Below are positions 16,649-24,445 of a stretch of DNA of 64,000 nucleotides, piece by piece (positions within the stretch are counted from its first letter, which is position 1; each line of letters starts with the position of its first letter). The notes under the pieces are model-generated. The model was not told the origin of the DNA and ran no database searches. It saw only the letters and a list, made by a program, of their open reading frames with translations. The translations under genes and the position numbers were made by a program. The DNA is from Arthrobacter sp. SLBN-100 (GTDB taxonomy: Bacteria; Actinomycetota; Actinomycetes; Actinomycetales; Micrococcaceae): positions 62,001-126,000 of the forward strand of contig NZ_VFMY01000001.1 in assembly GCF_006715305.1 (NCBI RefSeq), read 5' to 3'.

Positions 16649-18457
16649 CTACGGGCGCGGCGCTGCGTACATGTCCTCGATCACCGTTTCAAAGTCCTTC
16701 ATCACCTGGGCGCGCTTGACCTTCATGGACGGTGTCAGGTGCCCGGAAGCTTCGGTGAAGTCTGCAGGGACAATGCGGAAGGACTTGATGGCCTCGGCCT
16801 GGGAAACAGATGCATTTGCTGCGGTGACCAGGTCCTGCACTGCTGCCTTCACTACCGGGTTCGAGGCGGCGGCTTCCAGGGTGGTGTCCGCCGGAAGCCC
16901 GTGGCGCTGCAGCCAGCCGGGCAGGGCCTCCTGGTCGAGGGTGACGAGGGCCCCGATGAAGGGTCTGTTGTCACCCACCACCAGCACCTGGGAGACCAGG
17001 GCGTCGGCCCGGATCTGGTCCTCCAGCAGCGCGGGGACCACGTTCTTGCCGCTCGCGGTGACAATGATCTCCTTCTTCCGGCCGGTGATCCAGACGAAAC
17101 CGTCCTCGTCGAGGCGGCCGACGTCGCCGGTACGGAACCAGCCGTCGTCGAACGTTTCGCCGGTGAGGTCCTCGCGCCGGTAGTAGCCGCGCATTACGCA
17201 GACGCCCTTGGCCAGGATCTCGCCGTCCTCGGCGATCCTGACGGCGTTCCCCGGCAGCGGTTTACCCACGGAGCCGATCTTGATCAGCGACGGTGTGTTG
17301 ACGGAGATGGGGGCTGTGGTTTCGGTCAGGCCGTAACCTTCAAGCACCTGCAGGCCGATGCCCTGGAAGAAATGGCCCAGGCGTTCGCCCAGCGGCCCGC
17401 CTCCGGATACCGCGTGGGCAACGCGGCCACCCATCGCAGCCCGCAGTTTGCCGTACACCAGTTTGTCGAAGAGGGCGTGGCGAAGCTTCAATCCCAGGCC
17501 CACCCGCCCGTTCTGGCGTGCCTTGGAGAAGGCGATGGCGGTATCGGCAGCCCGGTGGAAGATCGCTCCCTTGCCACCGTCTTCGGCCTTGGTCAGCGCC
17601 GAGTTGTAGACCTTTTCGAATACCCGGGGCACGGCGAGGATGAAGGTGGGCTCGTAGCTCTGCAGGTCGGATAGGAGGTTCTTGATGTCCGGTGTATGGG
17701 CCACGGTGGTTCCGGCGGCCATGGCCAGGACGGAGATGAAACGGGCGAAAACGTGGGCCAACGGCAGGAACATGATCGTTTTGGCGTTCTCGTGGACGAT
17801 CTCGCCGATGATGCCGAGGGCGTTCTCCGAGAGTTCCACGAAGTTTCCGTGGGTGAGTTCGCAGCCTTTCGGACGTCCGGTGGTGCCTGAGGTGTAAATG
17901 ATCGTGGCGATGTCGTCCAGTCTGGCTGAGGCCCGCCGCGTTTCCAGGTCCGCATCGCTGATATTCCGGCCGGCTTCGCGGAGCGAATCGAGCCCCTTGC
18001 CTTCGAGCTGCCATACATGCTGGAGCGCCGTGAGGCCCTCGGCGTTCACCGCCTGGCGGATCACGTCCTCGTGGTGGGCGGCTTCGCCGAATGCTGCCAC
18101 GGCTCCGGAGTCGCCGAGGTTCCAGGCCACCTGGGAGGGGGAGGACGTCTCATAGATGGGAACCGACACGGCTCCGGCAAACCAGATGGCGAAGTCCACC
18201 AAAGCCCACTCGTAACGGGTCCGGGACATGATCCCCACGCGGTCGCCGGCAGCAACGCCGTTGGCCATCAGACCCTTGGCGAGAGCGGTCACATCGGCGA
18301 GGAAGTCCGTGGCGGAAATGTCCTGCCAGCCTCCGGCTGCGTCCAGTCGCGAAAACAGTGAAGGGTTACTCGGCTTGGCGGCCTGCCGCAGTACCAGGTC
18401 CGTGATGTTGGTTTCCGGTGGGACAACAACAAGAGGCGGAACACTGAATTCGCGCAC
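16649..18457 (-). CDS. Long-chain fatty-acid CoA ligase (FadD15-like)
   Basis: This AMP-forming ligase activates fatty acids to acyl-CoA. The 602-residue product has the AMP-binding signature TIIYTSGTTGRPKGCELTHG (about residue 190), GYGLTETTAPIS, and the hinge/C-terminal motifs WFRTGDVGRLDEDGF and TGRKKEIIVTASGKNV with the expected lysines. The start is GTG 18457, with AAAGGAG six bases upstream. It resembles the FadD15/long-chain (Faa-like) subgroup more than medium-chain ligases; the natural substrate is not determined. It is a single gene, convergent with pyc and divergent from the ROK kinase; a palindromic operator-like site lies about 85 bases upstream. Confidence 0.9.
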   Translation of the reverse strand: MREFSVPPLVVVPPETNITDLVLRQAAKPSNPSLFSRLDAAGGWQDISATDFLADVTALAKGLMANGVAAGDRVGIMSRTRYEWALVDFAIWFAGAVSVPIYETSSPSQVAWNLGDSGAVAAFGEAAHHEDVIRQAVNAEGLTALQHVWQLEGKGLDSLREAGRNISDADLETRRASARLDDIATIIYTSGTTGRPKGCELTHGNFVELSENALGIIGEIVHENAKTIMFLPLAHVFARFISVLAMAAGTTVAHTPDIKNLLSDLQSYEPTFILAVPRVFEKVYNSALTKAEDGGKGAIFHRAADTAIAFSKARQNGRVGLGLKLRHALFDKLVYGKLRAAMGGRVAHAVSGGGPLGERLGHFFQGIGLQVLEGYGLTETTAPISVNTPSLIKIGSVGKPLPGNAVRIAEDGEILAKGVCVMRGYYRREDLTGETFDDGWFRTGDVGRLDEDGFVWITGRKKEIIVTASGKNVVPALLEDQIRADALVSQVLVVGDNRPFIGALVTLDQEALPGWLQRHGLPADTTLEAAASNPVVKAAVQDLVTAANASVSQAEAIKSFRIVPADFTEASGHLTPSMKVKRAQVMKDFETVIEDMYAAPRP

Positions 18458-18542
18458 TATAGCTCCTTTGATATCCGAAGACCCGGGCAGGGTATGCCTA
18501 AAGACTAGTACGCCTGTACCGGGGCCGTGCAGTATCTAAAGC

Positions 18543-18554
18543 TACTGGTCGGTA
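18543..18554. promoter_or_regulatory. TetR-type palindrome-like site
   Basis: TACTGGTCGGTA is an imperfect palindrome (8 of 12 positions symmetrical) of the TACYGRYCRGTA form seen at many TetR-family operators. It lies in the 180-bp gap between the divergent acyl-CoA ligase and ROK kinase genes. No regulator gene is adjacent, so this is only suggestive. Confidence 0.3.
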
Positions 18555-18623
18555 ACTTAGGCGTCAATGCCGCGGACAGGGACATGCGGGCAAGGGCGGC
18601 CCCCTCTCCGTGAGGCGCCCGCC

Positions 18624-18629
18624 TAGAAT
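18624..18629 (+). promoter_or_regulatory. Candidate -10 (TAGAAT) close to the ROK kinase start
   Basis: TAGAAT ends 8 bases before ATG 18638. There is no Shine-Dalgarno sequence, so a leaderless or nearly leaderless transcript is possible; the spacing is slightly longer than at dnaE or hisD. Confidence 0.45.
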
Positions 18630-18637
18630 GGGTGACT

Positions 18638-19729
18638 ATGTATGCACCGCCTCCCGGCGAACAGGCCGGCCCCCTGCGACGACCCGTTCCATGGCGGCGG
18701 CGGCCAACCCCCAGCCGGGCACGTATGCGGCACGGCGAAAGCTTCCGCGAGCACCTGCGCCTCGGCCGGAGGGGCCTCGCCATCGGCATCGACATCGGTG
18801 GCACCAAGGTTGCTGCGGGCGTGGTGGATGCCGAGGGCAGGATTCTCAGCGAGGCCCGCCGTTCCACGCCCGGGACGGATCCGCGGGCAGTAGAACAGGT
18901 CATTGTCGAACTCGTCGAAGAGCTGGGCCGCGGGCACCGGATCTGGTCCGTGGGGATCGGTGCCGCCGGGTGGATGGACCTCGACGGCGGCACGGTGCTT
19001 TTCAGTCCCCACCTGGCCTGGCGGAATGAGCCGCTGCGGGACAACCTGCAAAAACTGCTGCGCCGTCCCGTCCTGCTTGCCAATGATGCAGACGCCGCGG
19101 CCTGGGCGGAATGGCGCTTTGGTGCCGGGCAGGGTGAAGACCGGCTGGTCTGCATCACCCTGGGCACGGGAATCGGCGGCGCCATGGTGATGGACGGCCG
19201 GGTGGAACGCGGCAGGTTCGGCGTAGCCGGCGAGTTCGGCCACCAGATCATCATGCCCGGTGGGCACCGGTGCGAGTGCGGCAACCGGGGCTGCTGGGAG
19301 CAGTACGCCTCCGGTAACGCGCTGGGACGGGAAGCACGGATCCTCGCGCGGGCAAACTCGCCGGTGGCGCAGGAACTCCTGGCAGCCGTGGGCGGACGTT
19401 CCGAGACGATCACCGGGACCACCGTCACCGAACTTGCCCTCGCCGGTGACGCCGCCTCGCGTGAACTCCTTGACGAGGTGGGCGAGTGGCTTGGGCTGGG
19501 GCTTGCCAACCTGGCGGCGGCGCTGGATCCCGGTCTGTTCGTCATCGGCGGCGGCCTGTGTTCCGCCGGAAACCTCTTGGTGGAGCCTGCCCGGAAAGCA
19601 TTTGCCCGGAACCTGACCGGCCGGGGCTTCCGGCCGGCAGCCGCCATTGAGTTGGCAGCACTGGGGCCGAACGCCGGCCTGATCGGCGCGGCGGACCTCT
19701 CCCGGGTCAGCAGCAGGCTGCGCGGCTGA
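18638..19729 (+). CDS. glk: ROK-family glucokinase
   Basis: The enzyme phosphorylates glucose (or a related sugar) with ATP. The product has the ROK phosphate-binding motif GIDIGGTKVAAGVVD after about 45 N-terminal residues, LANDADAAAWAEWRFG with the catalytic Asp, GTGIGGAMVMDG, and the zinc-binding CECGNRGCWEQYASG that marks ROK kinases and repressors. There is no N-terminal DNA-binding domain, so it is an enzyme rather than a NagC-type repressor. The start is ATG 18638 (GTG 18632 is two codons upstream but lies too near the -10). A polyphosphate glucokinase at 60703-61521 gives the cell a second route to glucose-6-phosphate. Confidence 0.87.
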   Translation: MYAPPPGEQAGPLRRPVPWRRRPTPSRARMRHGESFREHLRLGRRGLAIGIDIGGTKVAAGVVDAEGRILSEARRSTPGTDPRAVEQVIVELVEELGRGHRIWSVGIGAAGWMDLDGGTVLFSPHLAWRNEPLRDNLQKLLRRPVLLANDADAAAWAEWRFGAGQGEDRLVCITLGTGIGGAMVMDGRVERGRFGVAGEFGHQIIMPGGHRCECGNRGCWEQYASGNALGREARILARANSPVAQELLAAVGGRSETITGTTVTELALAGDAASRELLDEVGEWLGLGLANLAAALDPGLFVIGGGLCSAGNLLVEPARKAFARNLTGRGFRPAAAIELAALGPNAGLIGAADLSRVSSRLRG

Positions 19730-19749
19730 AGTAATGGCGGCGGACGGCG

Positions 19750-20322
19750 CTAAACCCGGGCGCCGTCGTCGTTGTCGTCTTTTTCCTGGGGAAGCTTCGT
19801 GATCAGGTAGACGGTGCCCAGGACAAACACAGCCACGATTCCCACAATGGCCAGCAGCGGCGCCGAGCGCCAGAACATGGCCGAGAACAGCAGGGCTACA
19901 GGCCCGCCCACCGCGGCGAGCCATGCCAGCATCGTCAACGGATCGGTGCCGGCGAGGCTGGGTGGTTCCTCGGGGATGAACTCGCCCCCATCCTCCGGCG
20001 CATCATAATCGCGCGGCCCCGCTGCGTTGCCGTCCGCGGCAGGGGCGTTGGGGTTCCGGCCGGCGCTGGAGGCTTCCTGCCGGTCTGCGGCAGACAGTTC
20101 GGCGGGGGCAGCTCCCGCAAGGCCCAGCGGGTCGAAGTCCCGAAAGGTTGCCGCCCGTCCCGACGCGGCAGGTGCGCCGCCAGCCGCCCCGGGCTTCTGC
20201 TCTGTTGCCGGTTCGTCGTGCTCGGTGGGGGAGTTCCCTTCAAGCCGGGCCACCAGGTCAAGCCAGGCAGCGTCGTCCTGGTTGGCCCCCTGATCCGGTG
20301 AGCCGGGGTCAGGCCTGTTCAT
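19750..20322 (-). CDS. Hypothetical protein with two C-terminal membrane segments
   Basis: I do not recognise this family. The 190-residue product has a long Ala/Pro/Asp/Glu-rich, probably disordered cytoplasmic part (about 1-120), then two hydrophobic segments: TMLAWLAAVGGPVALLFSAM (about 130-150) and LLAIVGIVAVFVLGTVYLIT (about 158-178), and a charged tail KLPQEKDDNDDGARV. The start at 20322 is set by AGGAGG six bases upstream and overlaps the upstream lipase gene by 14 bases, so it is the last gene of a three-gene operon with two lipases. A role at the membrane in lipid metabolism is only a guess from context. Confidence 0.75.
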   Translation of the reverse strand: MNRPDPGSPDQGANQDDAAWLDLVARLEGNSPTEHDEPATEQKPGAAGGAPAASGRAATFRDFDPLGLAGAAPAELSAADRQEASSAGRNPNAPAADGNAAGPRDYDAPEDGGEFIPEEPPSLAGTDPLTMLAWLAAVGGPVALLFSAMFWRSAPLLAIVGIVAVFVLGTVYLITKLPQEKDDNDDGARV

Positions 20323-21124
20323 GGGAGACCTCCTGGCCGGATATTGCGGGAAAGGCGGATGCAGGACCGGCCGGGGAGACTGCGCTGCGGATGAAGTCCA
20401 CCGAATCCCGGAAGATCCGTTCCGCGTCGTTGTCCATGGTGGCCACGTGGTAGCTGTTTTCCAGCCGGACAAGCTCCACGGGCGCGTGGGTGAGGCCGCG
20501 GCGGAGCGCCATGATGCTGGAATCGGACACCACGTGGTCAATGGTGGACCGATAGACCCGGACGGGCGCGGTGACCCTGGGCAGGATCCTGATGGTGTCC
20601 TTGAACATCTTGTTGAGCTCGTGCGCGGCGGCTACCGGGGTGCGGGGGTAGGCTCCTTCGTCCATGCCTTCCTTGAGGATGTCGTTGGCGATGGCGGGCG
20701 TGCTTTTCATGACCAGCTTCAGGATCCCAGCGAGCGGCGCGCGGGGGTCGTCAATCACCAGGCCCGGATTCACCAGAACCACCCCGGCCACGGGGCGGGT
20801 GGCGGCGATCCGCAAGGCGAGTGCTCCGCCCATGCTCAGGCCTGCCGAGAAGACGTAGTCGCAGTCTGCGTCCAGCTCCAGGTAGGCGTCATCAAGGGCG
20901 CCGTGCCACTGCTGCCACCGGGTCCGTGCGAGTTCCTGCCAGCTGGTGCCGTGTCCAGGCAGCAGGGGCATGCGGACAGCGAAGCCGGCGGCGGCGAAGG
21001 CCTGGGCCCAGGAACGCAGGCCATGGGGGCTTGCAGTGAACCCATGTGAGAGGACCACCCCGATCCTCGGCCCGTCGCCACTGAACGGACTGCTGAAGGG
21101 GCTGTGGTCCGGACTGGAGGTCAT
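20309..21124 (-). CDS. Alpha/beta hydrolase, monoacylglycerol lipase / carboxylesterase type (copy 1)
   Basis: The 271-residue product is a serine hydrolase. VVLSHGFTASPHGLRSWAQ gives the oxyanion region, GLSMGGALALR the nucleophile elbow (Ser), STIDHVVSD the acid, and NSYHVATMDND the catalytic His. The cap is short, as in carboxylesterases of the Est30 and monoacylglycerol lipase groups. It overlaps the upstream paralogue by 4 bases and has GGAG before its ATG. The two proteins share long nearly identical stretches, for example PLLPGHGT and ELARTRW/QLARTRW, so the pair arose by tandem duplication. The substrate is unknown. Confidence 0.88.
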   Translation of the reverse strand: MTSSPDHSPFSSPFSGDGPRIGVVLSHGFTASPHGLRSWAQAFAAAGFAVRMPLLPGHGTSWQELARTRWQQWHGALDDAYLELDADCDYVFSAGLSMGGALALRIAATRPVAGVVLVNPGLVIDDPRAPLAGILKLVMKSTPAIANDILKEGMDEGAYPRTPVAAAHELNKMFKDTIRILPRVTAPVRVYRSTIDHVVSDSSIMALRRGLTHAPVELVRLENSYHVATMDNDAERIFRDSVDFIRSAVSPAGPASAFPAISGQEVSHEQA

Positions 21125-21909
21125 GGGGTCTCCATTGAGGTGGTTTGGCGGGCATGGGTGCGGAAAAAGGCACTGGATTTCGCGAAGATCTCCGGCGCAT
21201 CCACGTCCAGCGTAGCTACATGGCCGCTGCTGGCAAGGTCGACTACCTCAGTAAGGTGGGCGCCAAGGCGGTTTCGCAGCATGGCCAATGAGGTGGGCGG
21301 GACCACTGCGTCCGTGCGGGACTTGAACACCTGCACCGGAGCCGTGATGCGGGTCAGGCCCCGGAGGGCTGCGCCAAACAGTTTCTTTAATTCGTGCACC
21401 GCAGACAGGGGAGTGAGCGAATAGTCCCCATCCTCAGTGACGGCTGCGGTAGCCTGCTCCTCCTGGATGGGCATGGTTGTTCGCTGGAAATACTTGAGCA
21501 CGCCGATGACCCGGATCCGCCGGTCGTAGAAGCTGAGGCCGGGGTTGACCACGGAGACGCCTGCCACCGGGTGCCGGGAGGCAGTGAGCAGGGCGACGGC
21601 TCCGCCCATGGACAACCCGGCAACAAAACATGTTTCGGTGCGCTCCGCAAGGTCGAGGTAGGCGGTTTCGAAACTGCTGTACCAGTCGGTCCACCGCGTC
21701 CGGGCAAGCTGGCGCCAGTCAGTGCCGTGGCCGGGCAGCAGGGGAACGGTCACTGCGTACCCTTCGGAGGCGAGGTGCTGCGCCCACGGCAATACACTCA
21801 GCGGGCTTCCGGTAAAGCCGTGGCAGATGGCCACGCCGATCCGCGCGTTGGCTCCATGGCCGGGATAGCTGAAAGCGGCAGGACGGGACGGGATGCTGCT
21901 TTCGCTCAT
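21121..21909 (-). CDS. Alpha/beta hydrolase, monoacylglycerol lipase / carboxylesterase type (copy 2)
   Basis: This 262-residue serine hydrolase is the first gene of the operon with copy 1 and the two-segment membrane protein. Motifs match copy 1: ICHGFTGSPLSVLPWAQ, PLLPGHGTDWRQLARTRW, GLSMGGAVALL (nucleophile), SRTDAVVPP (acid), SSGHVATLDVD (His). Divergence is concentrated in the cap region, which lines the acyl pocket, so the two may differ in substrate. It is divergent from the acyltransferase at 22021 with a 111-bp gap; sequences TAGAGT and TAGGGT in that gap could serve as -10 elements for the acyltransferase. Confidence 0.88.
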   Translation of the reverse strand: MSESSIPSRPAAFSYPGHGANARIGVAICHGFTGSPLSVLPWAQHLASEGYAVTVPLLPGHGTDWRQLARTRWTDWYSSFETAYLDLAERTETCFVAGLSMGGAVALLTASRHPVAGVSVVNPGLSFYDRRIRVIGVLKYFQRTTMPIQEEQATAAVTEDGDYSLTPLSAVHELKKLFGAALRGLTRITAPVQVFKSRTDAVVPPTSLAMLRNRLGAHLTEVVDLASSGHVATLDVDAPEIFAKSSAFFRTHARQTTSMETP

Positions 21910-22020
21910 GACTCCATCGTGTCACTGTTCCGGGCAAATCTCACTAGAGTAGGGTTTCATTGAACCGCCGACCAGGCCCGACGCAGGGCGTGGAGGCTGC
22001 CTTCCGGAGGGGTTTCGCAC

Positions 22021-22887
22021 GTGTTCTATTGGGTCATGAAAAGGATCTTTCTCGGTCCGGTGCTGAAGCTGCTTTTCCGTCCCTGGGTCAAGGGCCTGGA
22101 TAACATTCCCGCAAACGGTCCAGCAATCATCGCCTCCAACCACCTCTCGTTTTCCGACTCGATCTTTATGCCGCTGATGGTCCGCCGTCCCGTGGTGTTC
22201 CTGGCGAAATCCGAGTACTTCACCGGCACGGGGATCAAGGGAAGGTTGACCGCTCTGTTCTTCCGGCTGACCAACCAGCTGCCCATGGACCGGTCCGGCG
22301 GCGCCGCCTCAGAGGCATCACTCGGCGCGGGGATGGAAGTCCTCTCGCACGGCGGGCTGCTGGGAATTTACCCGGAGGGCACGCGGAGCCCCGATTCGCG
22401 CCTCTACCGGGGAAAGGTGGGCGTGGCCAGGCTTGCCCTTAAGGCGGGTGTGCCCGTGATTCCGGTGGCCATGATCGGCACGGACAAAGTGCAGCCGATA
22501 GGAAAGCGGCTCCCGAACATCCGCCGGATCGGCATGATCTTCGGCGAACCACTGGACTTCAGCAAGTACCGCGACCAGGCCGAGGACCGGATTGTCCAGA
22601 GGCAGGTCACGGACGAAATCATGTTCGAGCTGATGCGGCTCTCGGGGCAGGAATACGTGGACGAATATGCGGCCGTGGTGAAGCTCCGGCTTTCAGGCCA
22701 GCCCGCCCGCCCCGGTGGAGCCGCTGAACGGCCCGCATCCCCGGCACCCGTTCAGGGCGGCCAGGCCCGGACGGGCAATGGCGGTGCCCGGGAACAGCAG
22801 CAGGACCACGCAAATCAGCAGGAAGCGGCGAAGCGGGAGAACGCAGCAAAGCAGGAGGACGACGGCGGGGCTGCCGCGGCTGTCTGA
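22021..22887 (+). CDS. 1-acylglycerol-3-phosphate acyltransferase (PlsC family), with disordered tail
   Basis: This is the second PlsC-family enzyme in the window. The core (residues 1-225) has NHLSFSDSIFMPL (HX4D catalytic motif), LTNQLPMDRSGG, IYPEGTRSPD and the PVIPVAMIGTDKV strand; it probably acylates lysophosphatidate. The last 60 residues are Ala/Gln/Gly/Asn-rich and appear disordered. The start is GTG 22021. Compared with the gene at 5060, the motif spacing is similar but the flanking sequence differs, so the two are old paralogues. Neighbouring lipases and the acyl-CoA ligase make a lipid-turnover neighbourhood, but they are not in one operon. Confidence 0.85.
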   Translation: MFYWVMKRIFLGPVLKLLFRPWVKGLDNIPANGPAIIASNHLSFSDSIFMPLMVRRPVVFLAKSEYFTGTGIKGRLTALFFRLTNQLPMDRSGGAASEASLGAGMEVLSHGGLLGIYPEGTRSPDSRLYRGKVGVARLALKAGVPVIPVAMIGTDKVQPIGKRLPNIRRIGMIFGEPLDFSKYRDQAEDRIVQRQVTDEIMFELMRLSGQEYVDEYAAVVKLRLSGQPARPGGAAERPASPAPVQGGQARTGNGGAREQQQDHANQQEAAKRENAAKQEDDGGAAAAV

Positions 22888-23007
22888 CAAAGGTCACCTG
22901 ACTGGACAGCCGGCCGTCACCGGTGCCTCTGGACTGCACGGCCGATGTCTGTGACGGCCTGTCCCGGACGCGTGACGCTGCGGTGTCCGGCGGCCCGGCG
23001 CTGCCGT

Positions 23008-23013
23008 TAGTCT
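23008..23013 (+). promoter_or_regulatory. -10 element of a leaderless promoter (aroG)
   Basis: TAGTCT is followed by exactly 6 bases and then the GTG start at 23020. No Shine-Dalgarno sequence is present. Confidence 0.6.
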
Positions 23014-23019
23014 TAGAGG

Positions 23020-24411
23020 GTGACTGAGCTATCTGCAAAACCTGCCTTCTCGCTGTCCAGTACCGCCCAGAGCGGAGCGGCCAACTATCCCGGACTCGAC
23101 AATTGGCGGGACCTTCCCATTTCCCAGCAGCCCAGCTGGCAGGACCGGGAGGTGTTTGATGCCTCGGTAAAGGAACTCTCCGTCCTTCCTCCTCTGGTGT
23201 TCGCCGGCGAGGTTGATGTCCTGCGCGAACGGCTGGCCGCCGCTGCCCAGGGGAAGGCATTCCTGCTCCAGGGCGGTGACTGCGCCGAGACCTTCGAAGC
23301 GGCCACTGCGGACAAGATCAGTGCCCGCGTCAAGACCATTCTCCAGATGGCGGTGGTCCTGACTTATGGTGCCGCCATGCCCGTCATCAAGATGGGCCGG
23401 ATGGCCGGCCAGTTTGCCAAGCCGCGCTCGTCCAACGATGAAACCCGTGACGGCGTGACGCTTCCCGCCTACCGTGGCGACATCGTCAACGGCTACGACT
23501 TCACCCCTGAGTCCCGCGGCCACGACGCCGCCCGCATGCTTCGGGCCTACCACACGTCAGCTTCTACGCTTAACCTCATCCGCGCGTTCACCCAGGGCGG
23601 GTTCGCGGACCTGCGCTCGGTACACCAGTGGAACAAGGGTTTCACCGAAAACCCGGCGCACGCCCGCTACGAGTCCCTGGCACGGGACATCGACAGGGCC
23701 ATCAAGTTCATGGACTCCTGCGGGGCTGACTTCGAAGCGCTGAAGCGGGTTGAATTCTTCGCCAGCCACGAGGCGCTCCTGCTGGATTACGAGCGTGCCC
23801 TCACGCGCATCGACTCCCGCACCGGCTTCCCGTACGACACCTCCGCGCACTTCCTCTGGATCGGCGAGCGGACCCGCGAACTGGACCACGCCCACGTTGA
23901 TTTCCTGTCCCGCGTGCGGAACCCCATCGGCGTGAAGCTGGGTCCGTCCACCACCGGCGACGACGCCCTCCGCCTGATTGACAAGCTGGACCCGGAGCGC
24001 GAACCCGGCCGCCTGACCTTCATTACCCGTATGGGTGCCGGCAACATCCGCGCGAAGCTGCCCGCCGTCGTTGAGAAGGTCACTGCCTCAGGTGCGCAGG
24101 TGCTCTGGGTCACCGACCCCATGCATGGGAACACCGTCACGTCCCCGAACGGCTACAAGACCCGCAACTTCGACGACGTCATCGACGAAGTTCGCGGCTT
24201 CTTCGAGGTGCACCACGCCCTGGGCACGGTTCCGGGCGGCCTTCATGTGGAAATGACGGGCGACGACGTTGCCGAATGCCTCGGCGGGGCGGACCCCGTC
24301 GACCAGGAAGCTTTCCTGGACCGCTACGAGTCAGTCTGCGATCCCCGCCTGAACCACATGCAGTCCCTGGAGATGGCCTTCCTGGTGGCGGGAGCCCTCG
24401 CCAAGCACTGA
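23020..24411 (+). CDS. aroG: Class II DAHP synthase
   Basis: This enzyme condenses phosphoenolpyruvate and erythrose-4-phosphate, the first step of the shikimate pathway. The 463-residue product belongs to the class II (plant/actinobacterial) type: WRDLPISQQPSW, LLQGGDCAETFE, GRMAGQFAKPRSS, LPAYRGDIVNG, FASHEALLLDYE and VTDPMHGNT are all characteristic, and metal- and PEP-binding residues lie within them. The start is GTG, directly after a leaderless-type -10. It is convergent with the PASTA kinase (34-bp gap). The aroG/kinase/Rv2175c-like grouping matches Rv2178c-Rv2175c in M. tuberculosis. Confidence 0.95.
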   Translation: MTELSAKPAFSLSSTAQSGAANYPGLDNWRDLPISQQPSWQDREVFDASVKELSVLPPLVFAGEVDVLRERLAAAAQGKAFLLQGGDCAETFEAATADKISARVKTILQMAVVLTYGAAMPVIKMGRMAGQFAKPRSSNDETRDGVTLPAYRGDIVNGYDFTPESRGHDAARMLRAYHTSASTLNLIRAFTQGGFADLRSVHQWNKGFTENPAHARYESLARDIDRAIKFMDSCGADFEALKRVEFFASHEALLLDYERALTRIDSRTGFPYDTSAHFLWIGERTRELDHAHVDFLSRVRNPIGVKLGPSTTGDDALRLIDKLDPEREPGRLTFITRMGAGNIRAKLPAVVEKVTASGAQVLWVTDPMHGNTVTSPNGYKTRNFDDVIDEVRGFFEVHHALGTVPGGLHVEMTGDDVAECLGGADPVDQEAFLDRYESVCDPRLNHMQSLEMAFLVAGALAKH

Positions 24412-24445
24412 TTTTCGCGAGTGGTGGTGTGGGCGGCAGGGCCGC

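Noticed and set aside
18623..19924. A 433-codon minus-strand open frame opposite the ROK glucokinase
   Set aside because: The plus-strand gene has all ROK motifs; the antisense product has none.
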